Positions 26,723 through 36,089 of a stretch of 64,000 bases of DNA are shown piece after piece. The stretch spans positions 1-64,000 of the forward strand of contig NZ_RHFG01000008.1 in NCBI RefSeq assembly GCF_004745485.1. Direction: 5' to 3'. The notes under the pieces are model-generated. The model worked only from the letters and a program-made list of their open reading frames with translations. It was not told the origin of the DNA and did no database searches. Position numbers and translations under genes: made by a program. The DNA comes from Brevibacterium sp. S22 (GTDB lineage Bacteria; Actinomycetota; Actinomycetes; Actinomycetales; Brevibacteriaceae). Numbering within the stretch: the stretch's first letter is position 1; every line of letters starts with the position of its first letter.

Positions 26723-28132
26723 TCAGCCTGCGGACTGCTGATTGCGGGTGGTGCTGATCGTCGGCTGTGCCGCCTGGTCTCCGCAGAGCACGATCATGAG
26801 GTTCGACACGAGATCGCTGCGTTCGGACTGACCGAGCTTGACGATCTGCCGTCCTTCGATCTCTTCGATCGCCGACTCCACCATGCCGACGGCCCCTTCG
26901 ACGATGAGCTGACGCGCAGCCACGACTGCAGTGGCCTGCTGGCGCTGGAGCATGGCTCGGGCGATCTCCGGAGCATAGGCCAATTGGGTGATGCGCGATT
27001 CGATGACCGTGACACCTGCAGCCATCACCCGAGCAGCAACCTCGTCGGAGAGCCGCGAGGTGATCTCGTCGGCGTTGTCACGCAGCGACATGCGGCGCGG
27101 GTCCGAGGAATCATACGCATAGGAGTTCGCGATGTGGCGAACCGCGGTCTCCGCCTGGATTGCGACGAACTCTTCGAAGTCATCTACTTCGAACATGGCC
27201 TGCGCAGTGTCCCGGACCTGCCAGACGACCACTGCGCCGATCTCGATCGGATTGCCGTCGAGGTCATTGACCTTCAGCGTCGATGTCTCATGATTGCGGA
27301 TACGCGTCGAGATCTGGTCCTTCGTGAAGAAGGGATTGACGAACCGCAGTCCTGACTGCCGGACTGTGCCGACGTATCTGCCATAGAGCTGGAGGACGAC
27401 AGCATGCCCGGGTGCGACCGAGGTGCACCCCTTGAACAGGAACATCGAGGCGATGAAGCACAGGACGGCGATGATGAAGAGGACGACGCCGACGGCGACT
27501 TGGGCGAAGCTCATGACGAAGCCGATGATGCCCATGAGCACAGCAGCAAGCAGCAGGACGATGGCACCGATGATCGCGAAATAGCCCGAGATCCCACCGG
27601 CCGGCTTCTCACGTACCCGTTCCCCGTCAGGAGAGACGATGCGTGTGGGGGAGGAGTTCGGCCGACCCGAACCGGACGGATCCTGACTGGTGTTCGGCCT
27701 CTGCGCACCGGGCCGTCGGGATCCCTGGTTCGGTGTCTGCGGTGCGGCGGGTGCGGACCCGGAGTTCGGGTTCGGCACTGAATTCGGACCTGAAACGGGG
27801 GCCTGTCTGTCAGTATGACGAGACTGCGGTGCCGGGGGCAGTGGTGAGCCTTCACCGTGGTGCGGAGGGGCGCCGGTGTTCGCCTGTGCTCCGGCGGGCG
27901 GACCATACGGTGCTGTCGTCTCCGAACCGCCGATCGATCCGGATTGCGCCCCCTGAGATCCGTAGTGTCCGTTGGGGTTCGTCACCGCCTCCGCCCCAGG
28001 ATAGGACGCGGGCAGGCTGTGGCCGGCTTGGATATGCGTGCTCGGATCACCGCTGGGGACGGGGCCGCGATCACGGGATGGGTTCGGCGATCGATTCGGC
28101 CTCTGACCTGGCTGCTGAGGGTTCTGAGTCAT
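26723..28132 (-). CDS. SPFH domain protein with proline-rich N-terminus and two membrane segments
   Basis: A 469-residue membrane-associated protein of the stomatin/prohibitin/flotillin superfamily. Residues 1-175 are a disordered Pro/Gly/Ser/Asn-rich stretch with repeated PNPN/GPN features. Two hydrophobic segments lie at about 180-205 and 207-232. The SPFH domain follows from about 240 (VAPGHAVVLQLYGRYVGTVRQSGLRFVNPFF) and ends in an Ala/Glu/Gln-rich coiled region (RAMLQRQQATAVVAARQLIVEGAVGMVESAI). Related proteins scaffold membrane microdomains; no partner protease (NfeD type) is adjacent. It is convergent with rne and divergent from the AGCS symporter. Confidence 0.88.
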   Translation of the reverse strand: MTQNPQQPGQRPNRSPNPSRDRGPVPSGDPSTHIQAGHSLPASYPGAEAVTNPNGHYGSQGAQSGSIGGSETTAPYGPPAGAQANTGAPPHHGEGSPLPPAPQSRHTDRQAPVSGPNSVPNPNSGSAPAAPQTPNQGSRRPGAQRPNTSQDPSGSGRPNSSPTRIVSPDGERVREKPAGGISGYFAIIGAIVLLLAAVLMGIIGFVMSFAQVAVGVVLFIIAVLCFIASMFLFKGCTSVAPGHAVVLQLYGRYVGTVRQSGLRFVNPFFTKDQISTRIRNHETSTLKVNDLDGNPIEIGAVVVWQVRDTAQAMFEVDDFEEFVAIQAETAVRHIANSYAYDSSDPRRMSLRDNADEITSRLSDEVAARVMAAGVTVIESRITQLAYAPEIARAMLQRQQATAVVAARQLIVEGAVGMVESAIEEIEGRQIVKLGQSERSDLVSNLMIVLCGDQAAQPTISTTRNQQSAG

Positions 28133-28272
28133 GCTCCCAGTCTAAGCCAGGCAACGAGACGCGAATCTCAAAAGCACCCCGATCGCCTTGTTTGGTAACG
28201 GTTTGATAACTGAAATGGTCTCACAACGTGGAACGCTTGAATGTGACGCAGGTCTCAGTAGGTTTGCACACT

Positions 28273-29802
28273 ATGAATGATCTTCATATCTCAGCAGAGC
28301 CGGTCTCTCCAGTCGACGACGCCATCAACTCGTGGTTCGATCCGATTGCGACGTGGTTCGGCAACATCATCTTCTTTCCGATCACCATCGGGGACTTCTC
28401 GTTCCCCTTCGTCGTCATCTGGCTGATCTTCGCTGCAGCGGTCTTCACTGTCTACTTCGGTTTCATCCAGGCCCGCGGAGCGAAGCTCTCGCTCGAGATC
28501 ATCCGCGGCAAGTTCTCCTCGAAGACCGACCCGGGTGAGGTCACTCACTTCCAGGCTCTCGCCTCCGCCCTGTCGGGAACCGTCGGCCTGGGCAACATCG
28601 CCGGCGTCGGCGTGGCCATCGCACTCGGCGGCCCCGGGGCGACCTTCTGGATGATCGTGGCTGGGCTGCTCGGCATGTGTACGAAGTTCGTCGAATGCAC
28701 CCTCGGGGTGAAATACCGTGAGATCGACGAGAATGGGGTCGTCCACGGCGGCCCATTCAAGTACCTTCCCGTCGCCTTCCGTCGCTTCTCGAAGCCCGTG
28801 GCCACTGCGCTGACGGGACTCTTCGCGATCGCGATCCTCATCTTCGGTGTGGTCGGCGGAGGAATGTTCCAGGCCAATCAGACCTTCGCTCAGGTTCGCA
28901 CGGCCACCGGCGGAGACGATGGCTTCCTGGCCGGTCCCTTCGCTTCTCTCGTGTTCGGAATCATCTTCGCAGCACTCGTCGCGCTGGTGATCCTCGGCGG
29001 AATCCGTTCGATCGCGAAGGTCACCGACAAGCTCGTGCCCGGGATGGCCATCTTCTACGTCGTCTCCTGCCTCCTCGTGCTCGCACTCAACTTCGAGAAC
29101 ATCCCGAACGCCATCGGAGAGATCTTCGCCGGAGCGTTCAACCCGCAGGGCGTGGCCGGCGGCATCGTCGGCGTCATGATCATCGGCTTCCAGCGTTCGG
29201 CCTTCTCCAATGAGGCAGGCATCGGTTCGGCGGCCATCGCCCACTCCGCAGTCAAGACCCGTCGACCCATCTCCGAAGGGTTCGTCGCACTGCTCGAGCC
29301 GTTCATCGACACGGTGATCATCTGCACCATGACCGCGCTGACGATCATCGTGGCCAACCAGGCTTCGTACCGCAACGACCTCGGTGAGGGTGAGATCGGC
29401 GGTGTCGCTCTCGCCTCAGACGCGTTCTCCACCGTCGCCTCCTGGTACCCGATCCTCTTGGCCATCGCAGTCGCCCTCTTTGCCTTCTCCACCCTCATCA
29501 CATGGGCGTACTACGGGGAGCGGGCATGGAGCTACCTGTTCGGACGTTCGAAGGCCACGATCATGGTCTTCCGGACTCTGGTCTGCCTCTTCGTCATCGT
29601 CGGCTGCATCGCCAGCTTCTCCAAGGTCGTCGAGTTCGCCGACGCCGCACTGTTCATGTGTGCCTTCATCAACATCCTCGGCCTCTATCTGCTCATGCCG
29701 GTGGTGAAGAAGGAGATGAAGAAGTACCTTGCCGACCGCAAGGCCGGAACGCTGCGCGATCCGAGCACCGTCGACGCTGTTCCGGTCGAGCAGACCGCCT
29801 GA
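28273..29802 (+). CDS. AGCS family sodium:alanine/amino-acid symporter
   Basis: Membrane transporter of 509 residues with about eleven hydrophobic segments, importing alanine, glycine or a related amino acid with sodium. The family signature lies in the SGTVGLGNIAGVGVAIALGGPGATFWM region, with FVECTLGVKYRE and the later FQRSAFSNEAGIGSAAIAHSA block also diagnostic. The ATG at 28273 is taken as start; a GTG at 28228 would add 15 residues, and neither has a strong ribosome binding site. It is divergent from the SPFH gene and ends in a terminator. Substrate specificity is not readable. Confidence 0.92.
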   Translation: MNDLHISAEPVSPVDDAINSWFDPIATWFGNIIFFPITIGDFSFPFVVIWLIFAAAVFTVYFGFIQARGAKLSLEIIRGKFSSKTDPGEVTHFQALASALSGTVGLGNIAGVGVAIALGGPGATFWMIVAGLLGMCTKFVECTLGVKYREIDENGVVHGGPFKYLPVAFRRFSKPVATALTGLFAIAILIFGVVGGGMFQANQTFAQVRTATGGDDGFLAGPFASLVFGIIFAALVALVILGGIRSIAKVTDKLVPGMAIFYVVSCLLVLALNFENIPNAIGEIFAGAFNPQGVAGGIVGVMIIGFQRSAFSNEAGIGSAAIAHSAVKTRRPISEGFVALLEPFIDTVIICTMTALTIIVANQASYRNDLGEGEIGGVALASDAFSTVASWYPILLAIAVALFAFSTLITWAYYGERAWSYLFGRSKATIMVFRTLVCLFVIVGCIASFSKVVEFADAALFMCAFINILGLYLLMPVVKKEMKKYLADRKAGTLRDPSTVDAVPVEQTA

Positions 29803-29864
29803 GCAGCCGGCTCCCCGAGGTTGGGGTCGCCGCCGAGTGAGACAGAGGATTCGCTCGACGTGAG

Positions 29865-29902
29865 GGCAGTGTGCCGCCTCCGTTCGGATGCGGCACACTG
29901 CC
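29865..29902 (+). terminator. Terminator after the AGCS symporter
   Basis: A 13-base-pair perfect stem GGCAGTGTGCCGC (29865-29877) with 29890-29902, loop of 12 bases. It lies 62 bases after the symporter stop, 21 bases before the chorismate mutase start. The T-tract is weak. Confidence 0.75.
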
Positions 29903-29923
29903 GTGTCCGGTCATCGCTAGACT

Positions 29924-30244
29924 GTGGATGTGGAGCAGAACAAAGACGACAAGACATACGCGCTCAGACGGCTCTCGGAGCTGCGCGGCAGCATCGACAA
30001 CATCGACGCCTCCCTCATCCATCTCCTGGCGGAGCGGTTCAAACTCACCGAACGAGTCGGTGAGCTCAAGGCCGATCACGGACTGCCTCCAGCCGATGAA
30101 TCAAGAGAGGCCCGACAGGTCGCACGGCTGCGAGTGCTGGCCGAAGAATCACAGCTCGACCCGGACCTCGCAGAGAAGTTCCTGGCTTTCATCGTCGCCG
30201 AGGTGATCCGTCGGCATGAGCATATCGCCGACTCCCGCGAATGA
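29924..30244 (+). CDS. Chorismate mutase, AroQ type
   Basis: Small all-helical enzyme (106 residues) that converts chorismate to prephenate for Phe/Tyr synthesis. Features are LRRLSELRGSIDNIDASLIHLLAERFKLTERVGELKA, with the conserved Arg of the first helix and Arg/Lys pair of RFKLTERVGELK, and ESREARQVARLRVLAEES. It is cytoplasmic. GTG 29924 is the likely start; GTG at 29930 is close behind it. No ribosome binding site is evident, so it may be a leaderless message. The actinobacterial AroQ-delta form needs DAHP synthase for full activity; none is nearby. Confidence 0.9.
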   Translation: MDVEQNKDDKTYALRRLSELRGSIDNIDASLIHLLAERFKLTERVGELKADHGLPPADESREARQVARLRVLAEESQLDPDLAEKFLAFIVAEVIRRHEHIADSRE

Positions 30245-30293
30245 GAGATGCCTCACGGCGTGCGGTTCGGGCCCCGGCGGGTCCGGAATGAGT

Positions 30294-30323
30294 TTGCCTG
30301 CGCTGTGCGGGTTCGACTAGAAT
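30294..30323 (+). promoter_or_regulatory. Promoter of rplU-rpmA
   Basis: TTGCCT (30294-30299), 18-base spacer, TAGAAT (30318-30323). The leader to the rplU start is about 120 bases and contains small hairpins such as TGCGCGTGACGCGCC. A leader of this size before rplU suits autoregulation by L21, but I cannot match a known fold. Confidence 0.6.
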
Positions 30324-30451
30324 CGACCGTCGGTGCGCGTGACGCGCCACGGCTGGTGATTCCTCTCAATGGGATGTCTGCAGGATCCGTTCTGCGGCAG
30401 CCAAGGGACAACCGCCGTTCGTTTGTGTTTTAACAGAAAGAGGGTTCGACC

Positions 30452-30760
30452 ATGGTCTATGCCATCGTCCGCGCCGGAGGTCACCAGGAAAAGGTGAGCG
30501 TCGGCGATATCATCACAGTCAACCGAATGAAGGCGAAGGCTGGAGACAGCGTCGAACTCGATGCCGTACTTCTCGTCGACGGTGAGACGGTCACGACCGA
30601 TCCCGACGCTCTGGCGAAGGTCTCGGTCAGCGCTGAGGTCGCCGGTGAACTCCGCGGTCCCAAGATTGTGATCCAGAAGTACAAGAACAAGACCGGGTAC
30701 AAGAAGCGTCAGGGCCACCGCCAGGACCTCACCCGCCTGAAGATCACGAACATCAAGTAA
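30452..30760 (+). CDS. rplU: 50S ribosomal protein L21
   Basis: Ribosomal large-subunit protein, 102 residues, normal length. Begins [23 protein letters not shown] and ends in the conserved [28 protein letters not shown] block that contacts 23S rRNA. The ribosome binding site AGAGGG is 8 bases before the ATG. It is followed after 13 bases by rpmA, the standard pair. Confidence 0.98.
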   Translation: MVYAIVRAGGHQEKVSVGDIITVNRMKAKAGDSVELDAVLLVDGETVTTDPDALAKVSVSAEVAGELRGPKIVIQKYKNKTGYKKRQGHRQDLTRLKITNIK

Positions 30761-30773
30761 GAGGAGACTTCTC

Positions 30774-31025
30774 ATGGCAAGCAAAAAGGGAGTCAGCTCG
30801 ACCCGCAACGGTCGCGACTCGAACCCACAGTACCTCGGCGTGAAGCGCTTCGGCGGCCAGGCAGTCAAGGCCGGCGAGATCATCGTCCGCCAACGCGGAA
30901 CCAAGTTCCATCCCGGAGCCAACGTCGGCCGTGGAGGAGACGATACCCTCTTCGCTCTGACTGCCGGCGCTGTGGAATTCGGCACCCGCAACGGTCGCAA
31001 GATCGTCAATATCGTCGGAGCCTGA
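30774..31025 (+). CDS. rpmA: 50S ribosomal protein L27
   Basis: L27 of 83 residues that lies near the peptidyl-transferase centre. The start [29 protein letters not shown] is the uncleaved N-terminal form, with no Firmicute-type cleavage extension. AAGAGGAG precedes the ATG. Cotranscribed with rplU and ended by a near-perfect hairpin before obg. Confidence 0.98.
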   Translation: MASKKGVSSTRNGRDSNPQYLGVKRFGGQAVKAGEIIVRQRGTKFHPGANVGRGGDDTLFALTAGAVEFGTRNGRKIVNIVGA

Positions 31026-31078
31026 TCCTCTCCGGATCCGATCCGTCGTCAATATGATTTCTCCCTGAAGAAGGGAGC

Positions 31079-31110
31079 ATGAAGGGTGAGTCGAATGACT
31101 CACCCTTCAT
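31079..31110 (+). terminator. Terminator between rpmA and obg
   Basis: A perfect 14-base-pair stem, ATGAAGGGTGAGTC (31079-31092) with 31097-31110 and the loop GAAT. It ends 16 bases before the obg start, so it may attenuate rather than fully separate obg from rplU-rpmA. No T-tract. Confidence 0.75.
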
Positions 31111-31126
31111 CTGATATAAGGACATT

Positions 31127-32692
31127 ATGGCCACCGAGTTCGTAGATCGTGTCACTGTTCACCTGGCTGCCGGCGCAGGTGGGAACGGATGCGCCTCGAT
31201 CAGGCGCGAGAAGTTCAAACCCCTCGGCGGACCCGACGGCGCAGACGGCGGCAACGGCGGAAACATCATCTTCCGCGTCGACCGTCAGACCACGACCCTG
31301 CTGCCCCTGCACCACCGCCCACATGTGCGCGCCGACGACGGTGGGATCGGCAAAGGCGACCTGAGGCACGGAGCCGACGGAAAAGACCTCGTCGTCGACG
31401 TACCCGAAGGCACCGTGGTCAAGAACACCAACGGTGACCTCATCGCCGACCTCGTCGAGGACGGCACCGAGTTCACCGCCGCCGCCGGAGGCCGCGGCGG
31501 GCTCGGCAACGCCGCCCTGGCGTCGACGAAGCGCAAGGCGCCCGGATTCGCGCTCCTCGGTGAGCCGGGCGAGGCCGTCAGCCTCGTCCTCGAACTCAAG
31601 ACCATCGCCGATATCGCCCTCGTGGGCTATCCGTCGGCGGGCAAGTCGAGCCTGATCGCTGCACTCTCGGCTGCGAAGCCCAAGATCGCCGAATACCCGT
31701 TCACGACACTCGTGCCCAACCTGGGTGTCGTCCAGGCCGGAGACACCCGCTACACCGTCGCCGACGTTCCCGGACTCATCCCCGGCGCATCCGAGGGCAG
31801 GGGACTCGGCCTCGAATTCCTTCGCCACGTCGAACGCTGTGCGGGTCTCGTCCATGTCATCGACATGGCCACCTGGGAACCGGGACGCGACCCCGTCTCC
31901 GACCTGACGATCATCGAATCCGAACTCGCCGCGTATGCCGTCGACCTCGACGACGGCAGCGGACTGCTCCCGCTCTCCGAGCGACCGAAGCTCGTGGCGC
32001 TGAACAAGGTCGACATTCCCGATGGCCGCGACCTCGCCGATATCGTCCGCCCCGACCTCGAGGCCGCCGGCTACCGAGTCTTCGAGATCTCAGCCGTCAG
32101 CCATGCCGGCCTGCGGGAACTCTCATTCGCCATGGCCGACCTCGTGCTCGCCGAACGTGCACGTCGGGCCGAGCACGAAGCCACACCGCAGCGCGTGGTC
32201 ATCCGTCCGAAGGCCGTCGACGACAGAGGTTTCGAAGTCCGCGCCGAACACAGCTCCGACGGACCGCTGTTCCGCGTCCTCGGGGACAAACCTCGCCGCT
32301 GGGTGCAGCAGACGGATTTCGGCAACGATGAAGCCGTCGGTTACCTCGCCGACCGTCTCGATCACCTCGGCGTCGAAGAGGCCCTGTTCAAGGCTGGTGC
32401 CAAACCCGGTGACACGATCGTCGTCGGCGGAGACGACGGAGTCGTCTTCGACTGGGATCCCACGACCGTCGGCGGTGCCGAACTGCTGGGCTCCCGCGGA
32501 TCCGATGCCCGACTCGACGACGAATCCCGAGCCACACGCAGGGAACGCAAGGCCGCCTATCACGAGAAGATGGATGCGAAGGCCGCGACGCGGGCCGAGT
32601 TCGAACAGGAACGCCTGGCCGAACGTCACCAGCGTAAGAGCGAGCACCCGGCATCAGCGACGGAGTCTGCTGAGGGAGCCGACGAGGAGTGA
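31127..32692 (+). CDS. obg: GTPase Obg, ribosome assembly and growth control
   Basis: Essential 50S-assembly GTPase of 521 residues. The glycine-rich Obg fold (about 1-160, [15 protein letters not shown]) is followed by the G domain with G1 [10 protein letters not shown]2 [10 protein letters not shown]3 [12 protein letters not shown] and G4 NKVD, then the C-terminal OCT domain (about 340-420) and a charged disordered tail rich in Glu/Arg/Ala. ATAAGG lies just before the ATG. Its last codons overlap the proB GTG by 4 bases; obg-proB-proA forms one operon, common in this phylum. Confidence 0.97.
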   Translation: MATEFVDRVTVHLAAGAGGNGCASIRREKFKPLGGPDGADGGNGGNIIFRVDRQTTTLLPLHHRPHVRADDGGIGKGDLRHGADGKDLVVDVPEGTVVKNTNGDLIADLVEDGTEFTAAAGGRGGLGNAALASTKRKAPGFALLGEPGEAVSLVLELKTIADIALVGYPSAGKSSLIAALSAAKPKIAEYPFTTLVPNLGVVQAGDTRYTVADVPGLIPGASEGRGLGLEFLRHVERCAGLVHVIDMATWEPGRDPVSDLTIIESELAAYAVDLDDGSGLLPLSERPKLVALNKVDIPDGRDLADIVRPDLEAAGYRVFEISAVSHAGLRELSFAMADLVLAERARRAEHEATPQRVVIRPKAVDDRGFEVRAEHSSDGPLFRVLGDKPRRWVQQTDFGNDEAVGYLADRLDHLGVEEALFKAGAKPGDTIVVGGDDGVVFDWDPTTVGGAELLGSRGSDARLDDESRATRRERKAAYHEKMDAKAATRAEFEQERLAERHQRKSEHPASATESAEGADEE

Positions 32693-33855
32693 GTGCCGCA
32701 GTGCAGGCGGACTCCTCCGCAGCGTCTGTTCGTGAAGACATCGCTCGGGCCCGTCGAATCGTCGTCAAGGTCGGCTCCTCCTCGCTGACGACCATCGACG
32801 GCGGCCTCGACGAAGCCAAACTCATCGCCCTGACCGACGTCGTCGGTGCTCACCGGTCGGCCGGACACGAAGTGATCCTCGTGTCGTCCGGCGCGATCGC
32901 CGCGGGACTGGAACCCATGGGGCTGAAGAAGCGTCCTCGTGACCTGGCCAGCCAACAGGCTGCCGCCGGAGTCGGACAGGGCCTGCTCATGGCCGCCTAC
33001 ACGCGAGCCCTGGGCCGCTACGACCTCGTACCCGGCCAGGTGCTGCTGAGCGCCGATGACCTCATCCGCCGCACCCAGTACAAGAACGCTCAGCGGGCCA
33101 TCGACAAACTCCTGGCCCTGGGCACTCTGCCCATCGTCAATGAGAACGACGCCGTGGCCACCGAAGAGATCCGTTTCGGCGACAACGACCGCCTGGCCGC
33201 TCTCGTCGCACACCTGGCGCACGCTGATGCCCTCGTGCTGCTGTCCGACGTCGACGCACTCTATTCCGGTCCTCCGGATCAGCCGGGCTCGCAGCTGATC
33301 GATCGGGTCCACGGACCCGGTGACCTCGATGACCTCGCGATCGGCGGCGTCGGGACAGCCGGAACGGGCACCGGTGGAATGGCCACGAAAGTCGACGCCG
33401 CAATCATGGTCGCCGATTCCGGCATTCCGGCCGTTCTGACTTCGGCACCCCGGGTCGCCTCGGCGCTGGCCGGGGAAGCTGTGGGCACATACTTCGCGGT
33501 CACTCACAAACGTCGGGGCACACGCCTGCTGTGGCTGCGCCATCTGGCCCGGACATTCGGATCGGTCACGATCGACCAGGGAGCCGAGACCGCTGTGCTC
33601 TCCCGTGGAACCTCCCTGTTGGCTGCCGGCGTCACCGCCTGCAGCGGAGACTTCGAAGCAGGTGACCCGGTCGAGATCCGCAATCTCGCCGGTGTCGTCA
33701 TCGCTCGCGGAATGACGAACTTCTCCTCGGACGAGCTGCCGCTGATGTTCCGGTCCACAACCGAGGAACTTGGCACCCGTCTGGGAAATGACTACCGTAA
33801 AGAGGTCATCCATCGAAACGATCTCGTTCTCACACACGTGAGCGGGGGGAGATAA
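32689..33855 (+). CDS. proB: Glutamate 5-kinase
   Basis: First enzyme of proline synthesis, phosphorylates glutamate. The 388-residue protein has the amino-acid kinase domain ([11 protein letters not shown] at the start, [39 protein letters not shown]) and a C-terminal PUA domain (about 290-375, [29 protein letters not shown]). Feedback inhibition by proline is expected from the family. GTG 32689 overlaps the obg stop; GTG 32701 is an alternative four codons later. It is followed by proA after 3 bases. Confidence 0.96.
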   Translation: MSAAVQADSSAASVREDIARARRIVVKVGSSSLTTIDGGLDEAKLIALTDVVGAHRSAGHEVILVSSGAIAAGLEPMGLKKRPRDLASQQAAAGVGQGLLMAAYTRALGRYDLVPGQVLLSADDLIRRTQYKNAQRAIDKLLALGTLPIVNENDAVATEEIRFGDNDRLAALVAHLAHADALVLLSDVDALYSGPPDQPGSQLIDRVHGPGDLDDLAIGGVGTAGTGTGGMATKVDAAIMVADSGIPAVLTSAPRVASALAGEAVGTYFAVTHKRRGTRLLWLRHLARTFGSVTIDQGAETAVLSRGTSLLAAGVTACSGDFEAGDPVEIRNLAGVVIARGMTNFSSDELPLMFRSTTEELGTRLGNDYRKEVIHRNDLVLTHVSGGR

Positions 33856-33858
33856 CCC

Positions 33859-35148
33859 ATGACAGCAGCAGCCGAGATCCACCCGAAGACCGTGCGCGGG
33901 GTCACCCGCATAGTGCGCAGTGCCAAGGCCGCTTCGAGCCTGCTGACGACGACCGCGACCGCGGAGAAGAACGCAGCGCTCGGCGCCATCGCCGAGGCCC
34001 TGCGTGCGAACACCGATCGCATCGTCAAAGCCAACAGCGCCGACATCGCCGCCGGCACCGAGAACGGAATGAGCGACGCCCTGATCGACCGTCTGCGGCT
34101 CGACGCCGATCGCATCGCAGCGATCGCAGATTCCGTCGAAGAGGTCATCGACCTGGCGGACCCGGTCGGCGACATCGTCGTCGGTCGCACCCTGCCCAAC
34201 GGCATCCGACTCTCCCAGAACCGCGTGCCCATGGGTGTGATCGGCGCAATCTACGAAGCCCGCCCGAACGTCACCGTCGACATCGCCGTTCTCGCCCTCA
34301 AATCAGGCAACGCCTCGGTGCTGCGCGGAGGTTCGGCCGCCCAGAACTCGAACCAGGAGATCATCTCCATCCTCCGGCGCGCCGTCGAATCGACGGGCCT
34401 GCCGGCCGACTCGATCAACGGCATCGATCAGTACGGACGCGATGGGGCGAACGTGCTCATGCACGCCCGCGACTACGTCGATCTGCTCATTCCCCGAGGT
34501 GGGGCCGAGCTGATCAACATGGTCGTGCAGGAGTCGATCGTGCCCGTCATCGAAACCGGTGTGGGCAATGTGCACATGTTCATCGATTCCACCGCGACTG
34601 TGAAGACCGCGGTCGACCTCGTCCTCAACTCGAAGACGCACCGACCCAGCGTGTGCAACTCGCTGGAGACCCTTCTCGTCCACGAGAAGGCCGCCAAACG
34701 CGTGCTGCCTAAGATGCTCGAACGTCTCGACGGCGCTGGTGTCATCGTCCACGCGGACTCCGACGTATCAGCGCATGCACCGGCGGGGATGAAGATCAAG
34801 CGCGTATCGCGGCGGGACTGGGCCAAAGAGTACTTGGGACTCGAGATCGCGATCAAACTCGTCTCCGGAATCGAAGAGGCCATCGACCACATCCGCGCCT
34901 ACAGCTCCGGTCATACGGAGGTGATCGTGACGAAGGATCTCGACAACGCCGACACCTTCGTCGCCGCCATCGACGCCGCAGCGGTGGGCGTCAACGTCTC
35001 CACCCGGTTCACCGACGGCGGAGAACTGGGCTTCGGTGCAGAGGTGGGCATCTCCACGCAGAAGCTGCACGCTCGCGGGCCCATGGGGCTCGAACAGCTG
35101 ACGACCACGAAGTGGGTGATGATGGGCAACGGTCAGGTCCGTTCCTGA
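33859..35148 (+). CDS. proA: Glutamate-5-semialdehyde dehydrogenase
   Basis: Reduces glutamyl-5-phosphate with NADPH to the semialdehyde, second step of proline synthesis. The 429-residue protein is an aldehyde-dehydrogenase fold with the ProA signature VCNSLETLLVH, including the catalytic Cys, and RLSQNRVPMGVIGAIYEARPNVTVD for cofactor binding. The start ATG has GGGGGGAG upstream. Cotranscribed with proB. The third proline enzyme (ProC) is not in the window. Confidence 0.97.
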   Translation: MTAAAEIHPKTVRGVTRIVRSAKAASSLLTTTATAEKNAALGAIAEALRANTDRIVKANSADIAAGTENGMSDALIDRLRLDADRIAAIADSVEEVIDLADPVGDIVVGRTLPNGIRLSQNRVPMGVIGAIYEARPNVTVDIAVLALKSGNASVLRGGSAAQNSNQEIISILRRAVESTGLPADSINGIDQYGRDGANVLMHARDYVDLLIPRGGAELINMVVQESIVPVIETGVGNVHMFIDSTATVKTAVDLVLNSKTHRPSVCNSLETLLVHEKAAKRVLPKMLERLDGAGVIVHADSDVSAHAPAGMKIKRVSRRDWAKEYLGLEIAIKLVSGIEEAIDHIRAYSSGHTEVIVTKDLDNADTFVAAIDAAAVGVNVSTRFTDGGELGFGAEVGISTQKLHARGPMGLEQLTTTKWVMMGNGQVRS

Positions 35149-35323
35149 CATCGCTCAGGCACCGATTCTCCTCCGGACGGGGCACGAACTGCCCGACCAG
35201 GGGAGACATCGAATGTGGAAGAAGTCATGTCGATGCCGGATTCCCGGGTCGTTCATGAGAAACTGAGAAGGTAACGGCCGATGCGCCTCTGAAGCGTCGG
35301 ATCACTGAGTAAGGAGTAATGAC

Positions 35324-35482
35324 GTGAACGCAGCCATTATGGCCGCAGCCGAAGGTGGGGAGCACGCAGCCCACGTCGAGCTGCCGATGGATCCGATCTG
35401 GTACGGACTCATCACCCTGGCGATCTTCATCACGATGGGCATTGTGACTCGGTCGTGGAAGGGCATCTCGCACCGCCACTGA
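35324..35482 (+). CDS. 52-residue single-pass membrane protein upstream of nadD
   Basis: A short gene (start GTG, AAGGAG 7 bases upstream) encodes 52 residues: an acidic/His-containing N-terminus ([19 protein letters not shown]), one hydrophobic segment at about 25-40 ([17 protein letters not shown]) and a basic C-terminus SWKGISHRH. The stop is one base before the nadD start, so the two are coupled. Length and arrangement agree with a small conserved actinobacterial protein found next to nadD; I have no name for it. N-out/C-in topology is expected from the charges. Confidence 0.8.
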   Translation: MNAAIMAAAEGGEHAAHVELPMDPIWYGLITLAIFITMGIVTRSWKGISHRH

Positions 35483-35483
35483 T

Positions 35484-36089
35484 ATGGCAGAGAACAGACG
35501 CAGAGTCGGTGTCATGGGCGGCACCTTCGACCCCGTCCACAACGGCCACCTCGTCGCGGCAAGTGAGGTCCAGGCGACCTTCGACCTCGACGAGGTGGTT
35601 TTCGTCCCCACCGGACGGCCGTATCAGAAGGACGTCGAAGAGGTCAGCAGCGCCGAGCACCGGTACCTGATGACCGTCATCGCCACGGCATCGAATCCGC
35701 GGTTCACCGTGTCCCGAGCCGATGTCGACCGGCCGGGACCGACCTACACGATCGACACGCTGCGCGACCTCGCCCGCAGCTACGGTCCTGACACCGAGTT
35801 GTTCTTCATCACCGGCGCGGACGCTTTGGCTCAGATCTTGACGTGGAAGAATGTGGATGAGCTGTTTTCCCTGGCCCACTTCGTCGGAGTCAGCCGGCCC
35901 GGGCACGAACTCCACGGTGAGGGGCTGCCGGTCGACCGGCTGAGTCTCGTGCAGATCCCTGCACTGGCGATATCGTCCACGGATTGCAGACAACGGGTGA
36001 TGGATGGAGCACCCGTCTGGTATCTCGTACCGGACGGCGTGGTGCAGTACATCGCGAAGTACGAGTTGTACAGGAGTGAGAATGGCTGA
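35484..36089 (+). CDS. nadD: Nicotinate-nucleotide adenylyltransferase
   Basis: Makes deamido-NAD from nicotinate mononucleotide and ATP. The 201-residue protein has [11 protein letters not shown] at 12-22 (nucleotidyl-transfer histidines) and ISSTDCR near the C-terminus, both diagnostic. ATG 35484 follows the small membrane gene with a single-base gap. The last codons overlap the next gene by 8 bases, so translation of the whole group is linked. Confidence 0.96.
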   Translation: MAENRRRVGVMGGTFDPVHNGHLVAASEVQATFDLDEVVFVPTGRPYQKDVEEVSSAEHRYLMTVIATASNPRFTVSRADVDRPGPTYTIDTLRDLARSYGPDTELFFITGADALAQILTWKNVDELFSLAHFVGVSRPGHELHGEGLPVDRLSLVQIPALAISSTDCRQRVMDGAPVWYLVPDGVVQYIAKYELYRSENG

